Part shown: positions 43,162 to 51,838 of the stretch, piece after piece | How the letters are laid out: each line of letters starts with the position of its first letter | Position numbering within the stretch: position 1 is the stretch's first letter | From: Nitratireductor sp. XY-223 | GTDB taxonomy: Bacteria > Pseudomonadota > Alphaproteobacteria > Rhizobiales > Rhizobiaceae | NCBI RefSeq assembly: GCF_004959855.1 | Contig: NZ_SPNT01000010.1 | Span: forward strand, 34,434 to 98,433 | Length of the DNA stretch: 64,000 nucleotides | Direction of reading: 5' to 3' | Translations under genes and position numbers: made by a program | Notes under the pieces: generated by a model | Told to the model about the DNA's origin: nothing | What the model saw: only the letters and a program-made list of their open reading frames with translations | Database searches by the model: none

Positions 43162-44769
43162 TCATTCCATCCTGGCTACGAATTGTTCGTTGCTCCTGGA
43201 ACCCGACTCCGGACGACCCAATCCAAAGTACGAGTAAAGCTCCTGCGGCGCATCGTGGCGCGCGAAGTCCTTGAAGATTGCCGCGGTGAACATGTCCTCG
43301 ACCGTGTCGTTGCGAATGGGACGCGACTGCCCCGGATCCTCGTCGAGATCGAAGAGCGCGGTCGAAAAGGCGCCCAATGTCTGCCCGTCCATGCCCACCT
43401 GTGTGCGTTCCACGCTCAGCGGCACCTTGAGAACCGGTGCCCCCTTCATAAAGTCGAAGCCTTCGACGAGCTTGGCGGATTTCAGCTCCTCCACGGAGAA
43501 CTGCTCCGCCAGGTGCATGGGCATCAGCGTGTACAGGCTGAGTTGTTTCGGATCGTTCTCTACCGGATACCGGAAGTAGCTGTATTTCCCGTCCGTGACG
43601 CCGACGGGTCCCGCGAACATGCCGAATGTCAGCGAGTCGCGGACCGGTGTGTCCCCGCCCAAAAGAGGGACGAGGGACACGCCGGTCACGCTCGGTGGAG
43701 CTGCGCATTCGTGAAAATCAAGGAACGTCGGCATCAGGTCCGGCGTTTGCGTCAGGCTGGCGCGGCGCTGCCCGGCCTGGGCGCTGTGCCGCGGGTGCCA
43801 TATCATCAGCGGTATATGCGAGATCTCTTCGTAGTAGGGCATGCGGTTCTTGCCCCACCAGTCATGTTCGGACAGCAGGAAACCGTGATCGGTGGTCAGC
43901 ACAAGGCAGGTATCGTCCCAAAGGCCGTTCGTGTCGAAATAGTCAAGCAGCTTGCCGAAATACTCGTCGCACATGGCCACGAGCGCCGCATAGTTTCCGC
44001 GGATCTCGGCGATCTCCTCTTCGGAACCGGTTGATTGTTCATACATCGGCCAGTTGAGGATCTTGCCCTTGTAGCCGCTGGCATAGGCATCGCGGAAACG
44101 CTCGGGCGCGACGAAGGGTTCGTGCGGATCGAAGCACTCAAGCTGCAGGAACCAGTTGTCCGCTTCCGAATTGAGATCGAGGAACTCGAAGGCCGAAGCG
44201 AAGCACTTGGCCGTGGGGAAATCCTGCTCCTCCTCGAGAAAGACCTGATTGATGGCGCCCCGGGATTTCTTCCAGGCCATCTTCGCCGTTGTGCCCCGCG
44301 TGATCGCGGTGGCGTCTTCAAGGTCGCCCATCGGATAGTGGCGGCCATCGAACATCTCGCGGTAGCGCGCGATCGGCGGCTGGACCAGCGCCTTGACCGC
44401 ATCGTATTCCTGACCGCGAATGAAATCCCAGCTATCGAAGGCGTTGGCATAGCCCCAGCCGCCGTCCTCGAAATAGTGCAGGTGATCCGAAATCAGATGG
44501 GTATAGACACCGTTCCTGCTGAGGATCCTGGCAAATGAGTCGTCGAACGGCTCCAGCGGCCCCCAGGTCCGGTGCATGTAGTTGAGGCGCCCGGTGTGAA
44601 TGTCCCGGCGCGCCGGCATGCACGGCAGACTGCCGACATAGTTGTTGTCGAAGACCACGGCTTTCGCGGCGAAGCGGTCGAAGTTGGGCGTGCGCAAAGC
44701 TGATCCGCCATAGGCGCCAATGGCCCGGCGATTGAGCGAATCGAACAATACAAACACCGTCCTCACCAT
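43162..44769 (-). CDS. Formylglycine-type sulfatase, cytoplasmic
   Basis: A 535-residue type I sulfatase. The modification site is C50 in CMPARRDIHTG, matching CxPxR followed by TG; a formylglycine-generating enzyme is needed and is not in the window. The metal site has D10 (LFDSLNRR) and DHG in LTTDHGFLLSEHDWWGK. There is no signal peptide, so it acts in the cytoplasm on imported substrate, consistent with its operon with a TTT importer. It is divergent from a LysR regulator. Related families include choline-O-sulfatases and phosphonate monoester hydrolases; the substrate is unclear. Confidence 0.85.
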   Translation of the reverse strand: MVRTVFVLFDSLNRRAIGAYGGSALRTPNFDRFAAKAVVFDNNYVGSLPCMPARRDIHTGRLNYMHRTWGPLEPFDDSFARILSRNGVYTHLISDHLHYFEDGGWGYANAFDSWDFIRGQEYDAVKALVQPPIARYREMFDGRHYPMGDLEDATAITRGTTAKMAWKKSRGAINQVFLEEEQDFPTAKCFASAFEFLDLNSEADNWFLQLECFDPHEPFVAPERFRDAYASGYKGKILNWPMYEQSTGSEEEIAEIRGNYAALVAMCDEYFGKLLDYFDTNGLWDDTCLVLTTDHGFLLSEHDWWGKNRMPYYEEISHIPLMIWHPRHSAQAGQRRASLTQTPDLMPTFLDFHECAAPPSVTGVSLVPLLGGDTPVRDSLTFGMFAGPVGVTDGKYSYFRYPVENDPKQLSLYTLMPMHLAEQFSVEELKSAKLVEGFDFMKGAPVLKVPLSVERTQVGMDGQTLGAFSTALFDLDEDPGQSRPIRNDTVEDMFTAAIFKDFARHDAPQELYSYFGLGRPESGSRSNEQFVARME

Positions 44770-44823
44770 GCACCTCCCTGCCGTGATCCGCAGATGCTTG
44801 CACGGATATTGATATTCTGTAAA

Positions 44824-44846
44824 ATTGATAATTCGACTGTATCGAT
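44824..44846. promoter_or_regulatory. LysR box in the sulfatase-LysR intergenic region
   Basis: ATTGAT-N11-ATCGAT (44824-44829 and 44841-44846), an imperfect inverted repeat with the T-N11-A spacing typical of LysR-type activators. It is in the 95-base A/T-rich gap between the divergent sulfatase and LysR genes. Confidence 0.5.
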
Positions 44847-44864
44847 AAAAAATATGAATTTCAT

Positions 44865-45758
44865 ATGGATCGAAACCTCCAGGCCTTTCTGGCCGTCGCC
44901 GAGACGCAGAACATCACCAGGGCCAGCGATCTCCTGGCCCTGACTCAGCCATCGGTCACCAAGCGGCTTGCCAGCCTCGAGGAGGAATTCGGCGCGCGGC
45001 TGTTCGAACGCCACAGGCGGGGAATGAAGCTGACCCCGGCCGGCAAGGTGTTTCTCGAACACGCGAAAACGATCGAAGCCGAATACAGGACAAGTCTTGA
45101 AAAGGTGGGCGCGATCGGCGCCGCGGGCCTGTCCGTCCTGCGGGTCGGCGCCGGACCGCTGTTTCACATGCGCTTCATCGCGCCGCTGTTCAAGATATTG
45201 TCCGACCGCTTCCCGCACCTTGACCTGGACCTTCAGACAGATGCCAATGTGCGCACGATCCCGATGCTGATCGAAGGCAGCCTGGACGTCGTTCTCGGAA
45301 TGATCGAGCCGGATGACGTCGATGAGTCCATCCACCTGAAGCCGATCATCGAGATCGAACACGGCGTCGTCTTCAAGCGCGGCCACATGGCCGAGAGCCA
45401 GCAATTCGTGACCCCGGCGCATTTCACCGGGGCATCCTGGGTGATCTATACGGACGATCCCGAGACCGAAAAGGCGATCAGCGATTTCTATCTTCCCGAA
45501 GAGACCGACACGGTGAACGTGAAGGTCCGGACGACCTCATTTTTCACCGGCCTCGAGCTGGTCTCCCAGGGCAATTTCGTCATGTCCGCACCGCTTCAGC
45601 TGGAAAGCGTGATCAAGGCGCACGGGCTGGAGATCAGGCCCGTCGCCGGCGGAATGCAACGGCGCGATGCCGGCGTTCACGTGCGCAAGAGTTCGCTGGG
45701 CTATCCGGCGATCAGGGTCCTGCTCGACGCGTTGGATAACACCGGAATTGCGCCATAG
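44865..45758 (+). CDS. LysR-family transcriptional regulator
   Basis: A 297-residue regulator. The N-terminal HTH is LQAFLAVAETQNITRASDLL, then QPSVTKRLASLEEEFGARLFER, and a LysR substrate-binding domain follows (~90-295). It is divergent from the sulfatase/TTT operon, which it most likely activates in response to the imported compound or its desulfated product. Start ATG 44865 lies directly behind the A/T-rich promoter region. A 9-bp stem-loop follows the gene. Confidence 0.88.
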   Translation: MDRNLQAFLAVAETQNITRASDLLALTQPSVTKRLASLEEEFGARLFERHRRGMKLTPAGKVFLEHAKTIEAEYRTSLEKVGAIGAAGLSVLRVGAGPLFHMRFIAPLFKILSDRFPHLDLDLQTDANVRTIPMLIEGSLDVVLGMIEPDDVDESIHLKPIIEIEHGVVFKRGHMAESQQFVTPAHFTGASWVIYTDDPETEKAISDFYLPEETDTVNVKVRTTSFFTGLELVSQGNFVMSAPLQLESVIKAHGLEIRPVAGGMQRRDAGVHVRKSSLGYPAIRVLLDALDNTGIAP

Positions 45759-45803
45759 CGCCACCGTCATTCCCGGCCCGCGGTTCCGAAAAGGCGGTCT
45801 CAG

Positions 45804-45839
45804 CGGCATTCCTGACGGGTCGGCCGCGGGGGAATGCCG
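45804..45839. terminator. Stem-loop between convergent LysR and nucleoside hydrolase genes
   Basis: CGGCATTCC (45804-45812) and GGAATGCCG (45831-45839), a perfect 9-bp stem with an 18-base GC-rich loop. No T-tract directly follows, but its position between convergent genes fits a bidirectional terminator. Confidence 0.4.
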
Positions 45840-45896
45840 GCGTTCGCTGCAAAAACAAATTGGCTAGTTTTTCACTGACACCCCTTGCAAAGCCGT

Positions 45897-46850
45897 TCAA
45901 GGCAGGCGCTTCAGGCAATCCTGCAGGAGCTGATAGTACCGGACAGCATCTCCGCTACGCACGTAAAATGCGTTCTTTGGTCGGTCCGTAATCTGCCACC
46001 AATCCGCAACCGTCATTCCGAGTGTAAGCGGGCTGCCGCGTTCAACCGACACATTGATGTGCCGGCCTGAAAAGATCTCCGAATCAAGCATGTAGGCAGG
46101 AACGCACGGCCCGTGCAGTGGCGCGCCCTCCCAGCCATATTTGTCCAGATCGAAGCGCTCCGAAAAGGTCAACATATCGGCGAGCGCTGGGCCGCAGCGA
46201 TTTCCGATGGCGCGCATCGCATTCAGGCGTTCGCGGGTCGACAGCATCTGATGCGTCACATCGAGCGGCAAAAGGGTGACCGGGACACCGGAACCGAGCA
46301 CGATTTGCGCGGCCTCGGGATCGACATAGACATTGAACTCGGCAGTCGGCGTGATATTGCCGACCTCGAAATAGGCACCGGCCATTGCAACGATGCTGTT
46401 TATCTTTGGCGCGATATCGGGCGCCTGGACCAGCGCCAGCGCGAGATTGGTCAGCGGAGACAGCGAACAGATCGTGATTTCACCGGGGTCAGCCCGGCGT
46501 ATCGTATCGATAATGAAGGCCACACCGCTGCCAGGTGCCGGCCGGGATTTCGGCTCAGGCAGTTCAACACCGTCCAGGCCTGTCGGCCCGTGGACATGTT
46601 CCGCTGTCGTCAGGTCGCGTAGAATAGGCCGCGGGCTGCCCGCATAGACCGGAATGTCCGAGCGACCGGCCAACTCCAGCAGCTTCAGACAGTTGTTCAC
46701 CGTATGGGAAAGGTCGATGTTTCCCGCTGTCGCCACGATGCCTTTGACATTGAATGCCTCGGAAGCACCAAGGATCATGAAAATGGCAGCAGCCTGATCC
46801 TGTCCCGGATCCGTCAATATGATGAGGTTGCGTTTCTGCCGCCCTGTCAT
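45897..46850 (-). CDS. Nucleoside hydrolase-family protein with altered metal site
   Basis: A 317-residue protein of the inosine/uridine-preferring nucleoside hydrolase fold. Recognisable blocks are LTDPGQDQAAAIF, VATAGNIDL, NITPTAEFNVYVDPEAA and APLHGPCVPAY. In canonical enzymes the first reads DxDPGxDDA and the last HDP. Here the first Asp is Leu, the second Asp of DD is Gln (Q19), and the Asp after the His is Gly (G247), so calcium ligands are lost. It may bind another metal or act on a different glycoside. It is last in the operon, overlapping the permease stop by four bases (ATG 46850). Confidence 0.8.
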   Translation of the reverse strand: MTGRQKRNLIILTDPGQDQAAAIFMILGASEAFNVKGIVATAGNIDLSHTVNNCLKLLELAGRSDIPVYAGSPRPILRDLTTAEHVHGPTGLDGVELPEPKSRPAPGSGVAFIIDTIRRADPGEITICSLSPLTNLALALVQAPDIAPKINSIVAMAGAYFEVGNITPTAEFNVYVDPEAAQIVLGSGVPVTLLPLDVTHQMLSTRERLNAMRAIGNRCGPALADMLTFSERFDLDKYGWEGAPLHGPCVPAYMLDSEIFSGRHINVSVERGSPLTLGMTVADWWQITDRPKNAFYVRSGDAVRYYQLLQDCLKRLP

Positions 46851-47740
46851 TGGTCTCTCAACTCCCCGAAACCGGTCAGGGCTTTGGTTCCGCCGCGCAG
46901 CCTTGCACTCAGCCATATGCCGATAACGGTGGCGATATAGGGCAGGCTGAGAAGAAGCTCGTGCGGAATGTGATCACCGAACACGATCTGGGCGCGAATG
47001 CCCATTGCACCGACGACGGCGAAAAACATGGCCGCGCAAGCCGCTCCGATCGGATGTCCGGCTCCGAATATGGCGGCGGCGAACCCCATGAAGCCCCGTC
47101 CCGCAGTCATGTTCTGGGCAAATATGTTCAAGCTTCCGGCAGCGAGTTCGGCGCCTGCCAGGGCACACAACACGCCACCGATCAGCAGTGCGGCAAGCCG
47201 CATCGTCGATGGATTGACGCCGGCGCTCCTGGCTGCAAACGGGTGTTCTCCGGAGGCCGCAAGCCGCAGCCCGAACCGCGTTCGCCTCAGCATGACCCAG
47301 ACCAGGAAGACGATGACAGGCATCAGCAAGGCGAGAATGGAGAGCGACTCGAACGGTCCGAATGCCGGACCGATCTTCGGCAATCCGAACGGCGCGCTGA
47401 CGGCGGCCTGCGTGCCGAATATGGATTGCACGGCCAGCGTCGTTCCACCCAATCCCAGCCCCGTAAGGCCAAGACCCGCAATAATCTGGTTGGCCTTCAG
47501 TTTTTCCACCACCAGCCACAGCAAGGCCGATCCGAGCATGCACACAGCGATGGCGATGATCAGCGCAAGGAGCACCGATTGGGTCAGGACAATGCCGACA
47601 ATGGTTGCACAGGCACCCGCGATCATCAGCCCCTCAAGCCCGAGATGCCAGATTCCGGCCCGCTGTGCGATAACGCCGGCGAGCGCCGCATAAACGAGCG
47701 GCGTACCCGAGCGTAAAGTGGCGATCAGGATTTCGTCCAT
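46847..47740 (-). CDS. Nucleoside-type ABC transporter permease 2 (BPL_transp_2)
   Basis: A 297-residue permease with 8-9 helices, starting at ATG 47740 (MDEILIATLRSGTPLVYAALAG). Typical segments are AQRAGIWHLGLEGLMIAGA and GVNPSTMRLAALLIGGVLCALAGA. It is the RbsC/NupQ-like partner of the next upstream permease, overlapping it by 16 bases. The frame is open to 48094, but the upstream part is the other permease read out of frame. Confidence 0.88.
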   Translation of the reverse strand: MDEILIATLRSGTPLVYAALAGVIAQRAGIWHLGLEGLMIAGACATIVGIVLTQSVLLALIIAIAVCMLGSALLWLVVEKLKANQIIAGLGLTGLGLGGTTLAVQSIFGTQAAVSAPFGLPKIGPAFGPFESLSILALLMPVIVFLVWVMLRRTRFGLRLAASGEHPFAARSAGVNPSTMRLAALLIGGVLCALAGAELAAGSLNIFAQNMTAGRGFMGFAAAIFGAGHPIGAACAAMFFAVVGAMGIRAQIVFGDHIPHELLLSLPYIATVIGIWLSARLRGGTKALTGFGELRDQ

Positions 47741-48771
47741 TGCCCTTTTCCAAGTCTTGCAACCCGGTCTATGAAACCGGACTTTGCCGTTATGAACAAA
47801 GAGATTGCCGCGTTGATAATGTCGATGGCCGCGGACGGCAGGCCCGCGAGGATCGGCAGGAACAGTGCCGCCGAGGCGAGGCCGCCAAAGAACAGTGCCG
47901 CGACCGCCGTTCCCAGCACCGACAGGTTCGCCACCAGTGCGATCAGGATCGCGGTGAAGCCGTGGCCGGGCAGGAAACCGCCGGCAAGCCGTCCGTTCGG
48001 GCCCATCAACTCGATGGTTCCGGCGAGGCCCGCGAGCGCGCCGCTGATCAGGAAGCTCGCCAGGCCGATCCGCCAGACCCGGGCACCCTGCCACTCGACC
48101 ATCGTAGGATTTCGACCTGAAAGGCCGGCCAATATGCCGAAGCTTGTTCTGTTCAACAGAGCCCAGACGAGAACACCGGCCAGAACGGCGATAATGATGA
48201 TTGTCGGCGACAGCCCGAGCGAATTGCTGATGCGATAGGCCGCGTCGAGGGGCCGGCTGGATGCCTGTTGGCCGGATCCGGACGGATCCTTGAGCGGTCC
48301 GGCCGTCACGTAGACAAGGACGAAAGCGGCGATGAAGTTGCCCATGAGCGTGGTGATGACCTCATCTGCCCCCGATTTGATGCGCAATATGCCCGGCCAG
48401 AGCGCCCATAATGCTCCGCCGGCCATGCCCGCGACAAAACAGGCGGGGATCACCAGGGCAGCCGGTGAGCCTTTCAGCCATTCGGCGACAAATGCTGCGG
48501 CGATCGCTCCCATGTAGAACTGGCCCTGTCCGCCGATATTGAAGTAGCCGGCCCGAAACGAAATGACGACGCCCAGCGCCGTAATGAACAGGGGCAGCGC
48601 CCATCGCAGTGCCTGTTCCAGGGCCCCCCTGCGCAGGAACGCGCCGTCAAGGATCGATTCAAACATCAGCGGTGCGGAATATCCGGCAATCTCGAAAATA
48701 ACGCCGCACAGAAGCAGGGCGATGACGATGAACACGGCGGCGCGCAGGCCGGACAGGATGCTTTCCATCAC
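47725..48771 (-). CDS. Nucleoside-type ABC transporter permease 1
   Basis: A 348-residue permease with 9-10 helices. Typical features are ALPLFITALGVVISFRAGYFNIGGQGQFYMGA and a C-terminal TILIALVANLSVLGT-like segment (TAILIALVANLSVLGTAVAA). It overlaps the ATPase stop at its start and the second permease at its end, so ATPase, permease 1 and permease 2 are tightly co-translated. Such systems (NupPQ/BmpBCD type) import purine or pyrimidine nucleosides. Confidence 0.88.
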   Translation of the reverse strand: MMESILSGLRAAVFIVIALLLCGVIFEIAGYSAPLMFESILDGAFLRRGALEQALRWALPLFITALGVVISFRAGYFNIGGQGQFYMGAIAAAFVAEWLKGSPAALVIPACFVAGMAGGALWALWPGILRIKSGADEVITTLMGNFIAAFVLVYVTAGPLKDPSGSGQQASSRPLDAAYRISNSLGLSPTIIIIAVLAGVLVWALLNRTSFGILAGLSGRNPTMVEWQGARVWRIGLASFLISGALAGLAGTIELMGPNGRLAGGFLPGHGFTAILIALVANLSVLGTAVAALFFGGLASAALFLPILAGLPSAAIDIINAAISLFITAKSGFIDRVARLGKGQWTKS

Positions 48772-50324
48772 TGCACCGCACCGGTCATGGCGGCCCCGAC
48801 GCGGCCGATTTCGAAGGGCGGCTCGAATACCGCCTGTATGTGTCCGGATACCATCACGGCGACCCGGTCGGAAATATCAAAGATCTCGTCGAGATCCGAT
48901 GAGACGAACAGGATGCCGCAGCCGCGCGCCCGCGCGGCGCGAAGCGCGTCCCACACGAAAGCCGTTGCGCCGATGTCCAGCCCTCTCGTCGGTTGAGCGG
49001 CGATGACCAGTTTGGCGGCTTCATCGATCTCGCGGGAAAGGATCAGTTTCTGGGCATTGCCGCCGGACAGCGAACCCGCCCGCTGGTTGATGTCCGCATA
49101 GACAACGTCCCAACTTTCGAGCGCCCCGATACAGTCTCGGCGAAAACCACCGGGGCTGATCATTGCGAAAAGCGGCTTGCGGAGCAGGCCGAGAGCCGAC
49201 CAGTTCTCCCACAACGGGCTGTTGAGGCTGAGGCCCTCGACATTGCGTTCGAAGGGTATGATACGCAATCCCGCCGAACGCCGGTCAGCGAGGCTCTGCT
49301 GCGTTACGTCGCTGCCGTTGAGGCCGACGGTTCCTTCGGAAACGTGCGAAAGACCTGCGATCGTGCGCACCAGCGTGCGCTGGCCATTGCCCTCGACACC
49401 GGCGATGCCGACGATCTCGCCGGGCCGGATCGAAAGTTCGATCGAATCAAGGCCCGGCCCGTCGCTGTCTCGCCGGGTTGAGACGTTTTTCAACTCAAGA
49501 ACCGGTATTCCCTCAGATGTCTGCGCGGCATGGAGGTGAGCGGGCGTTGCCGCTCCGGTAAGCGCCGCCCGGTCTTCGTCGTCCAGTTCGTCCGACGATG
49601 AACCGATGATCAACTCCGACAACCGCTCGGAATCGATCTGCGCGGTTTCCAGGGGGCCGGCCACACACAACCCTCCGCGCAGGACCGTAACGGTCTCGGC
49701 GACTGCGAGCACCTCGCGGATTTTGTGAAGGATCAGAACCACGGTCACGCCGCGGTCGCGCAAATGCCTTACCTGATCGAACAGTCTGGCCGCACCCTCC
49801 GGTGAAAGCACGGCCGTCGGTTCATCGAGAATGAGCAGCTTTGCGTCGGAAACCAGTGCACGCGCTATTTCGACGGCCTGCTGCGATTCGATCGGCAGAT
49901 CGCGGATGCGCTGACCTGCCTTGACCTGGATATCCAGCTTGTCGAGATGGGATTGCCAGCGCCTCTCCAGCGCACTTCGCGAGTACAGTCCGCCCCCATC
50001 GGCGCCGAACTGCATTGCTTCCGCAACCGTGAAGGACGGGGGCAACGCAAAGCTCTGGTGGACCAGTTCAATGCCGGAATGGCGCGATGCGGCGACGTTG
50101 CCCGGCGCAATCGCGGAGCCATTCATCCTGACCTCGCCCTTGTCCGGCCTGACGAGACCGGCGACGACACGGGCAAAGGTGGTCTTGCCCGCGCCGTTCT
50201 GCCCCACAACGGCGTGGATCCTGTTTGCCTCCAGGCTGACGTCAACGTCCTGAAGCGCCGTTACCTCGCCGAACCGAACGGTGAGTTCCCGGCACTTCAG
50301 GAGCGTTTCGTGATCGCTCTCCAT
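48768..50324 (-). CDS. Nucleoside-type ABC transporter ATPase, two-domain
   Basis: A 518-residue tandem ATPase. Domain 1 has Walker A GQNGAGKTTF, signature-like LPIESQQAVEIARAL and Walker B LLILDEPTAVLSP. Domain 2 has the degenerate P-loop GVEGNGQRTL, signature LSGGNAQKLILSRE and LVIAAQPTRGLD. This one-good, one-degenerate pattern is standard for the RbsA/YufO sugar-nucleoside group. The start is ATG 50324; the frame extends to 50429 without a ribosome site. It sits 29 bases behind the binding protein. Confidence 0.88.
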   Translation of the reverse strand: MESDHETLLKCRELTVRFGEVTALQDVDVSLEANRIHAVVGQNGAGKTTFARVVAGLVRPDKGEVRMNGSAIAPGNVAASRHSGIELVHQSFALPPSFTVAEAMQFGADGGGLYSRSALERRWQSHLDKLDIQVKAGQRIRDLPIESQQAVEIARALVSDAKLLILDEPTAVLSPEGAARLFDQVRHLRDRGVTVVLILHKIREVLAVAETVTVLRGGLCVAGPLETAQIDSERLSELIIGSSSDELDDEDRAALTGAATPAHLHAAQTSEGIPVLELKNVSTRRDSDGPGLDSIELSIRPGEIVGIAGVEGNGQRTLVRTIAGLSHVSEGTVGLNGSDVTQQSLADRRSAGLRIIPFERNVEGLSLNSPLWENWSALGLLRKPLFAMISPGGFRRDCIGALESWDVVYADINQRAGSLSGGNAQKLILSREIDEAAKLVIAAQPTRGLDIGATAFVWDALRAARARGCGILFVSSDLDEIFDISDRVAVMVSGHIQAVFEPPFEIGRVGAAMTGAVQ

Positions 50325-50353
50325 TGTTGTCTGATCTTGCAGTCGTCGCTCCT

Positions 50354-51424
50354 CTAAAGCACGGTATTGAACGGCACCTTCACGGAACCGTCGAGAATGC
50401 CGGCCTTTGCCTTCTCGATTGTCGGCCACACCTCCTTCGACTTGGCAATGACATCGGCCGGGCCCTTTTCCTGGAATACCGGTGAAAGGATGAAATCGAT
50501 CACACCGGTGCCGATGCCGGTCGAAACATGCGTCCCCCCCTGCCAGTCACTGCCCAGCGCCTTCTGGGTTTCATTGTAGAGGGAAACACCGAAGTCGAGT
50601 CCGACAATTGAAATCAGGGAACTCGGGCCGAGCGGGAACTGCGCCGGATCGAGCGCGCTGACCATTCTGCCTTCTGCCTCATTGGCAGCCGTGATGATGC
50701 CGAAATCGGTCGCCGCAGCGTCGGTCTGAATATAGTCGATACCGTCGCTGAACATCTGCGTAGCGATTTCCTGACCCTTTGCCGGATCCTGGAACGAACC
50801 TGCGAAAGCGGCGGTAACCGTCGCATCGGGCCTGACCGAAAGCACCCCTGCCTTCAAGGCATTGAAATCGGCATTGATCGGCGGAATCGAGATGCCGCCG
50901 ATGAAACCGATCTTTCCGGTTTTGCTGACATGGCCGGCGAAGATGCCCGACAGGTAACAGCCGAGATAATAGTCATAGGAGACCGTCACCACGTTCGGGA
51001 TCGGGGGATCGAACGGATCGCCGAAAAGCTGGATCCACTTGGTGTCCGGGTAGGCCGGCGCGACCGCCTTGAAAGGCTCGGCCACCTCGTTGAAGGTGGA
51101 GATCACCACCGCCGCGCCGGCGTCGCCAAGCGTGCGAAAGATGGTCTCGTAGGTTGCCGGATCCTGAGCGTAGACCTCGCGGGTTTGCAGGCCTCTTTCT
51201 TCGGCCAGCAGTTTGAGTTTCGAGATCATGGAATCGACAGGACCGGCGTCGCCGGCGGCCTGTGTGTGAACAAGCGCGACAAGGCCGGTTTGCGCAGTTG
51301 CCTTCGGCGTGACAAGTGCGCCGGCAGCGCCCAGTGCCACGATCCCCGCAGTTGATTTCAGGAAAAGCCTCCGGTCGCATCGAGCGGCGCCAATCGCGGC
51401 AGCAATCCGTTTGTAATCAGACAT
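50354..51424 (-). CDS. BMP-family (BmpA/Med/PnrA) substrate-binding protein
   Basis: A 356-residue periplasmic binding protein. A twin-Arg signal (CDRRLFLKSTAGIVALGAAG, cleavage near TAQTG) is followed by the Bmp fold: VALVHTQAAGDAGPVDSMI, VVISTFNEV and GKIGFIGGISIPPINADFNA. Relatives (PnrA, BmpDEFG) bind purine nucleosides. It supplies the ABC transporter encoded immediately downstream. The Tat signal is a little unusual for this family, which mostly uses lipoprotein signals. Confidence 0.88.
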   Translation of the reverse strand: MSDYKRIAAAIGAARCDRRLFLKSTAGIVALGAAGALVTPKATAQTGLVALVHTQAAGDAGPVDSMISKLKLLAEERGLQTREVYAQDPATYETIFRTLGDAGAAVVISTFNEVAEPFKAVAPAYPDTKWIQLFGDPFDPPIPNVVTVSYDYYLGCYLSGIFAGHVSKTGKIGFIGGISIPPINADFNALKAGVLSVRPDATVTAAFAGSFQDPAKGQEIATQMFSDGIDYIQTDAAATDFGIITAANEAEGRMVSALDPAQFPLGPSSLISIVGLDFGVSLYNETQKALGSDWQGGTHVSTGIGTGVIDFILSPVFQEKGPADVIAKSKEVWPTIEKAKAGILDGSVKVPFNTVL

Positions 51425-51499
51425 CTGTACATTCCTCCTGCTATGTAGACCGCCGATCGCTTCCTCGACCGACAGCGTCTCCCCGGTTTCGACGCCTGA

Positions 51500-51838
51500 T
51501 CAGGCGCCCTCATTTTGTTCGACACCGGGAGAGAACGGTGCCGGATTCATGATCATCACGTCCTGGCTCTGGATGGCATCCAGCGACCAGACCTCGGAAA
51601 TGAATTTTTGCCAATCGGGGTCCGCGTACATGGCAGCACGGCGTGCTTCCCGGTCGGCCAGGCTGTCATAGGCCCAGATCAGCACGCTGGTGTGCAGACG
51701 GCCGATTTCGCTGGTGTAGAGACCCATAAAGCGGTTCAGGTGCCGCTTCTGAACCGGCAGGCCTTCCTCGCCGTATTTGTTGAGCCAGCGATCGATCGTG
51801 CCGGGCCTGAATGTGTAGGTTCGGTGTTCGATGATCAT
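51500..51838 (-). CDS. NIPSNAP-family protein
   Basis: A 112-residue dimeric alpha/beta-barrel protein with the NIPSNAP pattern: IIEHRTYTFRPGTIDRWLNKY, then GLYTSEIGRLHTSVLIWAYDSLADREARRAAM. Function of NIPSNAP proteins is not settled; in bacteria they often sit in catabolic operons. The start is ATG 51838, overlapping the GMC oxidoreductase stop by four bases, so they are co-translated and probably act on the same substrate. Confidence 0.82.
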   Translation of the reverse strand: MIIEHRTYTFRPGTIDRWLNKYGEEGLPVQKRHLNRFMGLYTSEIGRLHTSVLIWAYDSLADREARRAAMYADPDWQKFISEVWSLDAIQSQDVMIMNPAPFSPGVEQNEGA

